Shown: piece by piece, positions 9,563 to 19,905 of the stretch | How the letters are laid out: the number at the start of each line of letters is the position of its first letter | Numbering within the stretch: the first letter of the stretch is position 1 | Origin: Gamsiella multidivaricata | Lineage: Eukaryota; Mortierellomycota; Mortierellomycetes; Mortierellales; Mortierellaceae | Direction of reading: 5' to 3' | DNA: 64,000 bases | NCBI RefSeq assembly: GCF_025024155.1 | Contig: NW_026251745.1 | Location: 1 to 64,000 of the forward strand | Notes under the pieces: model-generated | What the model saw: the letters and a program-made list of their open reading frames with translations, nothing else | Told to the model about the DNA's origin: nothing | Databases searched by the model: none | Made by a program: the position numbers and the translations under genes

Positions 9563-11981
9563 TTAGAACTGACAGAGCGTCGAAATGACTTCTCCTGATT
9601 GAAACTCTGCCTCGGCCCTCAATTCCGTCAGTCCAAAATACATCCTCAAAGTAAAAATCACAGGCGTTCCTGGAGCAGCACCAGGCATATGAGGCAATGG
9701 AATCGTGAAGTCGCACAGCTTCTGGACACCAGGTGAGTCAACAAACTCGGGCTGGTCCTCTCCGGTGTATACATAAAGTGGCGATGAAAGAGGTTCCGGG
9801 TACTTGTGCGTAATGTATTTTTTGCTGATGCACTCGTCCACACCAATCGACTGACCAGGGCGGACAAAGACTGAAAAACCATCGCGGACGCGGTACTTGC
9901 CATCCTGCATATACTTCTTCTCAACAGGATCGCCAGCCTTGTAAGGACGCGTGGTGTCAACACCGTACCAACGGCGGGCGACACGGGCTTGAATAGGCTG
10001 GTGGGTCAATCCGTGATAGACAGCACCACGGACAACTGCCAGGTCTGGACGAGGAGGGTAGCGAATAAGTGGCACGCGGTTCTCGAATTCTTGCTGGACG
10101 CGCTTGTGCAGGTAGGGCGACGAACCAAATCCACCGACCAAGAAAATGGCCGAGCACTGCTGCGCCTGGTTCAACTGTCCGTCAATCAAGCCCAGAACCT
10201 GGTTCACAACGGGGTCAAAAACAAGTTCTCGCATCTCCTGAGCTGGAATCGCCAAGAGTCCATCCTCCAGTCTCATGTCCAGATCGACCAAGTTGGCGAC
10301 GGAGGAGGGCATCGAGATGAAAGAGTCGTCATCGCCATCAAACTGAGGCTTGTGCATGAACACGAATTCTTCCATGATTTGTGCCCATGCCTTGGGCTGA
10401 AGATCATATCGCTGGAGCTTTTGACGAACAAGCAATGAAAAGTTCTCATCCAAGAATCCTGATCCGCAGCTGGCGCCTGATCCACGCGTAACTTCAATCA
10501 AGGTGCGCGTTCCAGAGCTGTAATCGACTTGAAAGACAATCAAATCAACCGTTCCACCTATTTTCAATGTGAAAAAAAAAAACGTTGATGAGAACAAAGA
10601 ACCAATGCACTTCCTTGGTTATAGCCACGATGGGATAGGTATAGACGTTTACCTCCAGCATCGCAAATCATGAATCGATCTCCGTGATGCAGATTGAACT
10701 GTTCGCACTTTCTCTCGCAATACATGGCAGCTGCTTCGGGCTCAGAGATCAAAAGCAGACGATGGGGTGGGTCATTAGGCTGGATCAGACCCGCGTTGAT
10801 CGCGGTCTGACGCATGACTCCCTTTGCGGCATCAGTCCACATGGCAGGGACCGTCAGACAGTACTGGATGTGCGATTGGTCAAAAACCATGCCTCCTGCA
10901 GTGTTCTTGAAGATCTCACCGATGGCGTAAGTATGAATTGCTCGCAGATAGTCACTGATGGCATTCTGAGGGTTGATGTTCCTGGGCAGAGGAGGCAAGT
11001 ACGGAGCGAGGTCGTTGTCGAGGAACAACTTGAACTTTTGCAAAAGCTCCAAGTTGCGACCGGCGGGTGTTAACATCGCAGCCTTGGCCGCGTATCCCCA
11101 TGAGTGCATCTTGTCATTCTCCCTGCTGTAAGCGCTGATTGTAGGCACTTTTCCGTACAAGTTTGCCTGCTGCGGCCTAGAGAGCGAAGATGGTGGAAAG
11201 AAATAAATGTCTATAATGATCTCACGAATGCACATAGCCCAATCAGAAGGCCGAGTACACCAAACAACACCGCCTCTGTAAACAAAGACGAGACGCTTAC
11301 CAAGTGGTCATCTCGATGACATCTCCGTTCGATTTGAAGGCATACGCGACTCCGGAGAAGGTGGTTCCTGGATTTGAACAGGTGCGAAACAAAGGGTTAT
11401 TAATACAAATTGCCTTGCCTCAAGCAGCCATCCCCTCATTCAAATAGGAGCCGGAGCTTACCAAAATCAATAGCAACAAGCAGCGGATACTCGCTACCAA
11501 GCACAGCAGAGGGGCGGACTTGGGTCTGCGTGGGAATAGGTACATGCTGCTGTTGTTGTGCTGGTGGCTGCTGCTGCTGTTGCTGTGCAATAGTGGCACC
11601 GTTCGAGTTTCTGTTGTATGAAAGTGGCTGAATCGACACGGCCGTAGGAACAGGGGGAGGCTGTTGATATGGTTGTTGTTGGTATTGCTGCTGACTAGGC
11701 TGCTGCTGCTGGTACTGCTGTTGTTGATACTGCTGTTGCTGGTAGTATTGCTGTTGTTGAGGGTTCATCTGGCCACCATAGGCGTCGTATTGCTGTTGGC
11801 CACCATAGGGATCCTGCTGTTGATAATATCCTTGTTGTTGTTCCTGTCCATAGCCGCTATAAACATTGGCATCAGCAGCAGAAGGAGAATAGCCTCCGCC
11901 TCCATTCTGCTTCTGCAGTGCTGCGTGGTAAAGCTGGCGCTGTTGCGCGATATGAGGAGGGACGTCGGCGTTTCCAGCCAT
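9563..11981 (-). CDS. Hsp70-family (HSPA12-like) protein with Q/Y-rich N-terminal domain
   Basis: Actin/Hsp70-fold ATPase of 701 aa. Exons on the minus strand: 11981..11462, 11367..11301, 11176..10653, 10557..9563, all GT-AG and in phase. Residues 1-165 are a low-complexity Gln/Tyr/Pro/Gly region with repeated QQQYQQQ units, prion-like in composition. The ATPase then starts with the phosphate-1 motif LVAIDFGTTFSGVAYAF, split by the first intron. Phosphate-2 is ICDAGGGTVDL near 365-375, split by the third intron. The adenosine motif is IFLVGGFGSSPYL. There is no classical substrate-binding domain or EEVD tail, so it resembles the HSPA12-type atypical Hsp70s rather than Ssa/BiP. A TATA box lies about 135 bp upstream. 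The chaperone role is inferred from the fold. Confidence 0.9.
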
Positions 11982-12113
11982 TGTGAGGTTGTGCTGTGTG
12001 TTGTGAAAGAAGGCTTAGAGAGAAATAGGGTGGCAAGCTCTGTCGAGTACAAAAAAAAAAAAAGTTGAGCGTGAGATGAAGGAGCAAGAGGAATGAGTGT
12101 CTGTGCCCAAGTT

Positions 12114-12123
12114 CCTTTATATT
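12114..12123 (-). promoter_or_regulatory. TATA box of the Hsp70-like gene
   Basis: The minus strand reads atataaagg about 135 bp before the ATG at 11981. The 592-bp gap (11982-12573) serves as this promoter and as the terminator of the DEAD-box gene. Confidence 0.65.
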
Positions 12124-12573
12124 TTGCGCCGGTGTTATTTTTGTGCGTTACCTTTGGAGTAGGCTGAAGGATCAACGATTAAATTGCTGTCGGGATGACA
12201 AATGCGATCTGATGAGGAATGGAGAATGAGAAATGAAGAGGGGGAAAAGGAGGAAAGAAAGAGAAGGAACGCTTTCGGTGCTTATGTACTCTCGTGAGAA
12301 GTGAAAGTGGCGAGAGAGGCGAGATAGCACTCACCGTTGCGCTTTTGCCCATGTCTATTTTTAGTCGCACCGCCACAAATACTTTGCTATAGATCGCCTG
12401 TTGGCCCCAAGGACTTGGACTATAGCATGCATACTCAACAAACCACAGGCCACTTTCTCCTCACGTATTGCATTGACCTCATGATGCATTGTATTTGAGA
12501 AAAAGCGCTTGCAATAAAGAATATACGTATGGTTACAAAGTGAAAGATAATGATGGTGATGCCAGTGTGTAGT

Positions 12574-14335
12574 CTATTCAAAGCGAATCTTGGTAGGCTG
12601 CTTCACCTCGCCACCAATATCCTTGAAATGATCACCATAGATCGAGTGTGCCTTCTTTTTGACCGTGCCACCAAATTTACGGAGTTCGTCAGGGATCTTG
12701 ACGCCAGCATCATTAAGAACATTGATCAGTGCTCCGCTAAGACCCTTCTCGTTCACCGTGAAGAAGGTATGTGCAATTCCGGTCTGTCCTCCACGTGCAG
12801 TACGTCCAATGCGGTGGACGTAATCCTCTATTGTCAGTGGGAAGGTGACATTGATAACATGGGTGATTCCGGTAATATCGATACCACGTGCAGCAACATC
12901 GGTGGCCACCAAAAGAGGGACTGATCCGTTCTTGAAGGCCTCCAGAGCGGCGGTGCGGATATGTTGGCTCTTGTCTCCATGAATACCTCCGACATTGTAT
13001 CCGGCCCTCTGCAACGTCTGTTCAATCCGATCGGCCTCCTTCTTGTAAAGTGCAAAAATCAGGATGCGGTTCTTGCGGGTTTTATGGTAATCCTGCAACA
13101 GCTCCAAAAGACGACGCTCCTTGTTGCGGGGATCGTCCAGAACCTCCACAATCTGAGTAACATTCGAGGACGCTCCCAGGTCGGGCGAGCCAATCGTGAC
13201 CTTGACGGGCCGGTCCAAAAAGTCGTGGGCCAGCTTTCTCACGGATTCAGGCCAAGTGGCGCTGAACATGGCAGTCTGGCGGTCCTTGCGGGTCTTACGC
13301 AGGATGGAGCGAATAGCCTCTTCGAATCCAGTGTCCAGCATGCGGTCAGCCTCGTCTAGGACCAAGTAAGAGACAGCGTCGATGTTGCAGCTTCCGTCCT
13401 CCAACAGATCCAACAGACGTCCGGGGGTGGCGACGATGATATGGACGCCTGAACGGATAGCGCGACGCTGATCATCCTTAGACACGCCTCCGTAAATACA
13501 GACACTCTTAATGCCCGACGACTTTCCAGCGGCAACACATTGCTCCTGTGTCTGCATAGCCAGCTCGCGAGTGGGGGAGACAACCAGGACGGTGGGGCCC
13601 TTGGGCTTGACGTTAAATTCCTTTTGACCGCGAATGTGCATCAAGGCAGGGAGAGTGAAGGCCAGTGTCTTTCCAGAACTGTCATTAAAAGAGAAGTAGA
13701 GGGGTGTTAGGACATTATATAGAATACGTTAGCAATAGAATGGGAGTTCCAACATAAGCGGATGCAACATACCCAGTCTCGGCAATACCGATGATATCAC
13801 GGCCAGACAGGACAATGGGCCAGCAGGCGGCTTGAATGGGACTGGGTGCCTTGAATGACTTTGTGACATCCAGCATCTCAGGTCTAAATCCTGCCTCGTC
13901 GAACTTGAGCACTGGCAAGAAGTCCTGGTCGCCCGAGACTTCAATTGTGTTCTCCTTGTAGAACTCGCGGGCCTGCTCCTTAGTAGTCTTGTTGGTGGCG
14001 GGCTTGTAGAACGCCTTGACGAGGCCCCCGGTGACCTCAGCTCCAGTAACGATGGTAGCCTTCAGGGGGGCAGCAACCTCGACAGCCTTGAGCTTTTTAA
14101 TGACAGGGGCAGCGGTCTCATCCTTGGCCTCCACTGCCTTTACCTCCTCTCCATCATCCGAGGCCTTGCGCTTCTTTCCCTTCTTCTCCTTCTTCTCCTT
14201 CTTATCCTTCTTGTCCTTCTTTTCCTTCTTGTCTTTCTTCTCCTTCTTCTCCTTCTTCTCCTTTGTAGTTACAGTAGCCACATCCTCCATAGTGGCGACC
14301 TTGTTCTTGTCTGCCTTCTCGACAGTGGATGGCAT
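12574..14335 (-). CDS. DBP3: DEAD-box ATP-dependent RNA helicase DBP3
   Basis: Nucleolar RNA helicase for 60S ribosomal subunit assembly (role known from yeast Dbp3). It has 555 aa in two exons, 14335..13773 and 13678..12574; the intron splits AETG|SGKT, the Walker A motif. The N-terminus (about 25-60) is the Lys/Glu repeat tract typical of Dbp3, encoded by a near-perfect AAG/GAG/GAC triplet run. The order is complete: Q-motif region (FKAPSPIQAACWP), AETGSGKT, PTRELA, TPGRLL, DEAD, SAT, then domain 2 with LVATDVAARGID and HRIGRTARGG. The length matches the family. The start is the first ATG, in a good context. Alternatives would be Dbp2/Ded1-type helicases, but the Lys-rich head and the short, untailed C-terminus favour Dbp3. 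Confidence 0.93.
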
Positions 14336-15004
14336 TATGGTAGATGAGAGGGAGGGGAGGGGAGGGGGGAAAGAGATGAGTGAAGGATGAAGGGAGGTGA
14401 GTGAAGAGTGGAAGGAGGAGTGTAAAGAGCGAATTTTGTGTTTACATTTTCTTTTTTCTTTTTTTAAGCAGTCATACATTTCCTGCTTCATTCGGCAAAG
14501 TCTGTTCCAGAGGTGTGCACCAGTCCACGCTCACTTGCCTGACGTCCCATACTATGGTACACTAGCTTGTTCTTTTGGTCTTCTTGGTCTCCTCAGATTC
14601 TCATCGGGTTCATTATCTGTGATATATGCATACCCTACTTTGTCAGAATATTTTTTGCGTGTATGTGTGTGTGGGTGTGTGTAGGTGTGTTTGTACGTGT
14701 GTGTGTGCGTATGCCCAATGTGTGTGCGTCCGTGTCAGAGGGAAGCGCGTGAAAGTGCCATGGGCGAAGTGCAGGCATGAGTAAAGTGGACTGCGTTATT
14801 TTCCAGCATGTTCTTCTTTCACACCACCACTCCAGGTCGTCTTGGCTCCTTCACCCTTTCCCCATCCTTTCGCTTCTCGCCCTCTTTCACTCATCAAACC
14901 CTTGCACACACCAAAGCACAACACTCGACTCATTCGCTACCTTTTTCCGCATTCGAATTCCCTTCCGAGACGAAAACGCCATTCCTTGCTAAGACATCTC
15001 GGTC
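14336..15004. promoter_or_regulatory. Divergent promoter region between DBP3 and the J-protein gene
   Basis: A 669-bp shared upstream region. It holds a degenerate TG/GT microsatellite at about 14659-14735 and, towards the J-protein gene, a CT-rich tract (14820-14900). No clear TATA box is seen on either side. Confidence 0.5.
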
Positions 15005-16453
15005 ATGTCAAGCAACGACGAGAAACCAAGCTACTACGAGTTGCTCTGTGTTGACCCTGGAGCAAACAAGGATGACATCAAAAAGGCCTACCGCAAGCAG
15101 GCCCTGCTCTTCCACCCTGACAAGATGAAGCCTCACATGAAGGAGGAGGCCTCGCAGCACTTCCAGCTTATCAGCGAAGCATACGAGGTCTTATCCGATG
15201 GTAAAAATCTTTCTTCTACATTCCAACTGTTTCAATGACTATATCCAGATATACTTCAGGGCAAGAGAAGAACAAGAAGAACAATAAGGCGCATACTTAA
15301 AGACATTCTTCACTTCCCGGAATAGACAACAAGCGCGAATTGTACGACCGATACGGACACGAAGGCGTTAAGGCTGGAGGCGATCCGAACCCACAACCGG
15401 AGGCTGGCTTTGGCCCGAACTTTGGACACCGTGAACCATCTGGCTTCGGTTTCGAAACGCCTTTCTTTGCCTCGTTCGGTATGCCGGCTCATCAGTACTT
15501 TCAAGGTAAAGCCTTGGTGTCTTTTCTTTTTCTCTTTTTTTACAAGGCAGGAGCTATCGTTGGCTTTGCCTTCAGCAATCCGATCGGCCTTGTTCTATCG
15601 CAAACCTTGAAAATATATTAACTACCGTATTTTATTGTCGCATATTGTGGTAATCGCAGATCAATTCGCGGGCCACCACCAACAATTTATGAGGAACTTT
15701 GGGCAACAAATGGGATCCACGTTCGGCTCCTTTGGCATGTTTGGACCTCCGCCTCCTCCCCCACATCACTACAACCACCATCTCCACCATCATCAAGGCT
15801 TCCACAATGACCCCTTTATGAACGATTTCTTCCGTGGAGGCGATAGTTCAGAGCAATTTTCACAACCACGACCGACCCTGTTCTCGACTTCACCGTTCGC
15901 GGCCCGTGCCGCGCAATCGGCCATGTTCCCGGATTTCGGCATTGGTGGTGGTGGTGGTGGTGGTGGCAGTGGCGGTTTCAGCAGCTCTTCCACAAGCTCG
16001 TCTTCTTTTAGTGGGGGAATCAGGACTTCGACAAAGACCACGGTCGTGAACGGACAGCGAACCACCATTACAGAGGTTACGGATGCGCAAGGCGTGACCA
16101 CAAAGACCATCGAGAAACCTGATGGCACGAGAGAGACCTATAGCAACGGCGTACCAACAGCGATCGAGGACTCTAGCCACAATCAGACACGGAACCTTGG
16201 GGGAAACAGGCAACTACCCATTCTCATTCCAGATGACGAGGAAGATCACGGAGGCAGGCACCGTTCTAGTGGAAACCAGGGTCAACAATTCAACGTTAAT
16301 GAACCTATCGTGTTGGACACAGATGATGATGAGGTCATGTATGAGGATTTGTCGTCGCAGTCGTACCCGCGTCGATCGTCAGTCCATCAAGCACAAAACG
16401 ATCCCGGCCTTTACCACCCTCGGATGGGACGCGGACAGAGTAAGGACAGGTGA
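15005..16453 (+). CDS. J-domain co-chaperone, DNAJB6-like
   Basis: Hsp40 of class B, 389 aa, three exons (15005..15200, 15326..15505, 15660..16453), all GT-AG and in phase. The J domain is at residues about 9-78 with the HPD motif at 37-39 (LLFHPDKM); it stimulates Hsp70 ATPase. Then follow an N/G/F-rich linker, a His/Pro-rich stretch ([12 protein letters not shown]), a long Gly run, a Ser-rich run, and a beta segment with [19 protein letters not shown]. That order (J, G/F, Ser-rich, short beta strand region) is the DNAJB6/DNAJB2 pattern; these are anti-aggregation chaperones in animals. There is no zinc-finger domain. The neighbouring Hsp70-like gene is a possible partner by context only. 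Confidence 0.88.
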
Positions 16454-16915
16454 CATGCAGTGTGTTCGCTAAAAGAGGCAAAGACCCCATGGCAGCATTC
16501 CTCTAATATACACGGATTTGAATGATATCTTTTCCTACGTTGATAGCTCTAGGCGGCTCATCCACACGATCAAGATATAACAGAAATTGAAGGGCAGTTC
16601 TTATAATGTTACTGCAAAACAATAAGCATAACAATAAAAACGTCGTTTTTGCATCAAACAGGAAGGGAAATAAAAAAAATCTACGATCGATCGTAGCAAA
16701 CTCCTGATCTTTATTGCCTTCCCGACAAAAAAAGCAATTAAGAATTGTGCACGCGGGGGCTGACTGATGATGTACAGTACATGACGAAAAACGAATAAAG
16801 ACAAAGCGCATTGCAAAACACAAAGATATGTTACGAGTACAATTGGCAAATGAAAAACGGTAGTGAAGGAAAAGGAATCGTAGCTTGAGTAATTTTTTTT
16901 TTTATACATCGGTCG
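16454..16915. other. Convergent 3' intergenic region
   Basis: AT-rich 462 bp between the stop of the J-protein gene (plus) and the stop of the C2H2 gene (minus). It has several AATAAA-like signals on both strands and no supportable ORF. Confidence 0.6.
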
Positions 16916-19905
16916 TTATTTCCAGTGGCCCTTGTTCACGAGCTGGCGTTGGTGCGTCTTGATATGTTGAGCTAATAAAACGCGAGAAACAGAACGTGTT
17001 AAAGGTATCGCAACCATAAATGAAGCGTTTACATACCACCAAAAAAAAAAAAAAAATACACATACACACACACAGACACAAGTATTTAGAGAATAGAGAC
17101 AACCCAATCCAACATACAGAGATTATCCGAGCGCGAGAAACGCTTGTTACAGCCTGCGGTCTGACACGCAAATGGCCGTTCCAACGTATGGGTCTTGATA
17201 TGCCGTTTCAGATGTTCCAGTCGCTTGAACCGCTTCAGACACCCCGGGACGGAACAGCAATGATTCTTCGCGGACGAGGTCAAACTCCTGCCCACACGTG
17301 TTGTGTTGCTGTTGATGCTACTGATCATACCGCGATACGACATGGCTGAGGATTGGGAACCCATCGGTGGCATCCTCGAGAAGGGTGAGTGTGGATCTAT
17401 TCCATGGTATGGATGCTGCTGCTCCTGAGGAGGCTGTTGTGGAAGCTGATGTGCGTAGCCGCGATGCGGAGGGTATGGGAGCTGTGGCTGTGGATGGTAG
17501 TGTTGTTGACCACCGTGATGCGGTGTGTGATACGATGAGTCAATCGACGATGATGACGAGGACAGATGCAAGCGAGGAGGACCAGGCGCAGATGATGGGT
17601 ATCCAACTTGGCCCCCCTGGTGGCGCTGGTGGTCACCGTACCCACCATGGTTCGAAGACCCGCGGTATGGCAATGAGTTTCCATCCTCGTCCATAGGGCC
17701 CGTATGGTCATAGTTCTCAGAACTAGTCTGGTTTGGAGAGACAGATCCGCTGTTGAATTGCTGATACGAGGACGAATTCGACATGGACGAGTACTCGCCC
17801 GTACCGTTACCGTTTCTTTTATTCTGGCTTGTACCTGAGCGCGCAAATGATGTGAACGAGGGGTTGGAAGAGGACATTGGATCAGCGTTCTCTCTGTCCT
17901 CAGGCGATGCATCGGCCGAAGATATGATTGAAGACTCTTGAGGCTGTCCGTGGTGTGAACTCGCTCCCGCTGGCATGAAGTGAGATGAGATGGACGCTGG
18001 AAAATTAGTGGCCTCGTCATCGCTGCCACTGCCGTTTGAACAGACAACAGCGGACCGAGGTGTCAGCATGGGTGACTCGCCATTCGGATTTGGATTCGGG
18101 TTCTCGTGGCCTGTGAGATTGCTGTGTCTTTGCTGCTGCTGCTGCTGCTGCTGCTGGTACTGCTGCTGGTCATAACCGCGTTCGCTTGGTCCACTGTACC
18201 ATGCGTGGTGCAGTGTTGGTGATCCTGGGACGGAGGATGCTTTTGGGCCGCGTTCCGGACTTGGGTATCGCTGGTAAGGGGTCTGTCCATTATTGAACGA
18301 ATGATGGTGTCGTGGACGGACCGGTGCGTACCCACGTTCATCACCATGGGGAGCTACCGATCGCTGCTTGTGAGCGCCTTCGGGAACATTGGACGCGGTT
18401 TTCAGGTCTAACTTGATGGTGTTGAATTTTGGCACGATATTGCTTAGGCCATCTGAAGTTGGCGAGTCGAGCGGATGCATTGCTGACGGACTGTGGCGGG
18501 GAAGGCTAACCGTGGAGAGACCGAAAGAGGAAGAAGACGCGCTGGATTTGGTGTCAAAGTCGGGCTGCTCGTCAGATGGGCAGTAGTACGAGCTCCGAGC
18601 AGAACGGCTACCGCCATTTGAGCTTTGGTTCGTGTGGACTAATAGATAATGCAAATTAATCGTATTAGTTCGTGAAGATAAAGAGCGACTTTCATGTTTA
18701 CAGCGTCCAATGCTGAGAAATGGCATACCTGGAGTTGGCAAACCGTGCGAATAGTTATTTTGCGACTGTAACGGTGGCCTCGAGTCTGAGAAACTAGGGT
18801 AGCCCGCGATGCTGTGGCGATGATGGGCGTGATCCCCTCCTCCCATGCCGCCGCTATGACTGTCTACGATGCTACCCCGGTCCCCTGCGCTTCCCGGCGT
18901 GCCACTCAAGGGTCCAGGCATAGCATTTTCAAAGCTCGTTCTAATTGGTTCCATCAACTGCCGGTCAAACCGCCGCATATGCATCGCCTTCTTGGTATGC
19001 GTCCTTAAATGGGCGGAAAAGTTATCTGACCGGCTGAAAGATTTTTCGCATCCATGGAAATCGCAGACAAACGGCCGCTCCTTCGTGTGGACCAGCATGT
19101 GGCGCTTCAGGTGCTCGAACCGCTTAAAGCTCCAGCCGCAAGTAGGGAACTTGCAAGGATGCTTGTTCGCCTGGGTCATTGACGACGAGCTCGACTGACT
19201 GGCGTTGGACGAGATAGAATTGTTGCGGTGCTTTGTCATCGTCATCGACCCCGAATCCTGCATGCCGCTGGTGGAGTTGTTACGCATACCGTCTGTAGGA
19301 TAGCCGTGCTGATCATTGCACGCGCCGTGCAGATATTCCGACGCATATAAACCCTCCTGATGCCCATCATCCAAACTGTTGATGCTGCTATTGCTGACAG
19401 GATGAAAAGATCCATGTATTGGCGCGTGGTGATGATCGTCTCGGACATCGTGCCCTGCTGCTGGCCCCCGATGAAAAAATCCTCCCCCGTCATTGTAATT
19501 GCTGCTATAACCAGCCCAGCTGGCGCGAGATCCTGGTTGTGCGGAGTAATATGATGAAGGGACGGGCGGGTATTGGACATGGTTATTGGTGACGGGATGA
19601 CTGATGGTCATTCGTCGGTCTACTGAAGGTTCGCGTTTGTGTTGAACAAACTCCATATTGGATGATGATGGAGTTGATGTAGAAAGCATCGGCACAGAGC
19701 TCCGGCGGAGTTCACCAACACGTGTGCTTGGATATGATGGAGGGGTAGGAAGGCCCGGTGAGCCAAGTGCGGAGCCAGAGTAGGGGCGATGAGAGTTGTT
19801 GCTGGTGCTGCTGTTGTGATAAGTGATATGATTGTATGTGGCGTTGAGGGAGCCAGGTCCTGCAATCGAGCTGGATGTGAATGGCGCAGAAGCTGTGGTC
19901 ATCAT
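16916..19905 (-). CDS. C2H2 transcription factor with two separated finger pairs (copy A)
   Basis: Nuclear DNA-binding protein, 917 aa, exons 19905..18729, 18638..17118, 16971..16916. Finger pair 1 (about residues 250-307) contains [20 protein letters not shown] and [18 protein letters not shown]. Pair 2 sits at the extreme C-terminus with [20 protein letters not shown] and FSRSDNLSQHIKTHQ. The last finger is completed only by the small 56-bp third exon; reading through the donor at 17117 would lose its two His. Between the pairs is a Ser/Gln/His-rich, probably activating region with a conserved patch ([12 protein letters not shown]). The fingers resemble those of fungal Ste12/Msn2-type regulators. 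A paralogue with the same last-intron position lies at 48496-52198. Confidence 0.9.
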
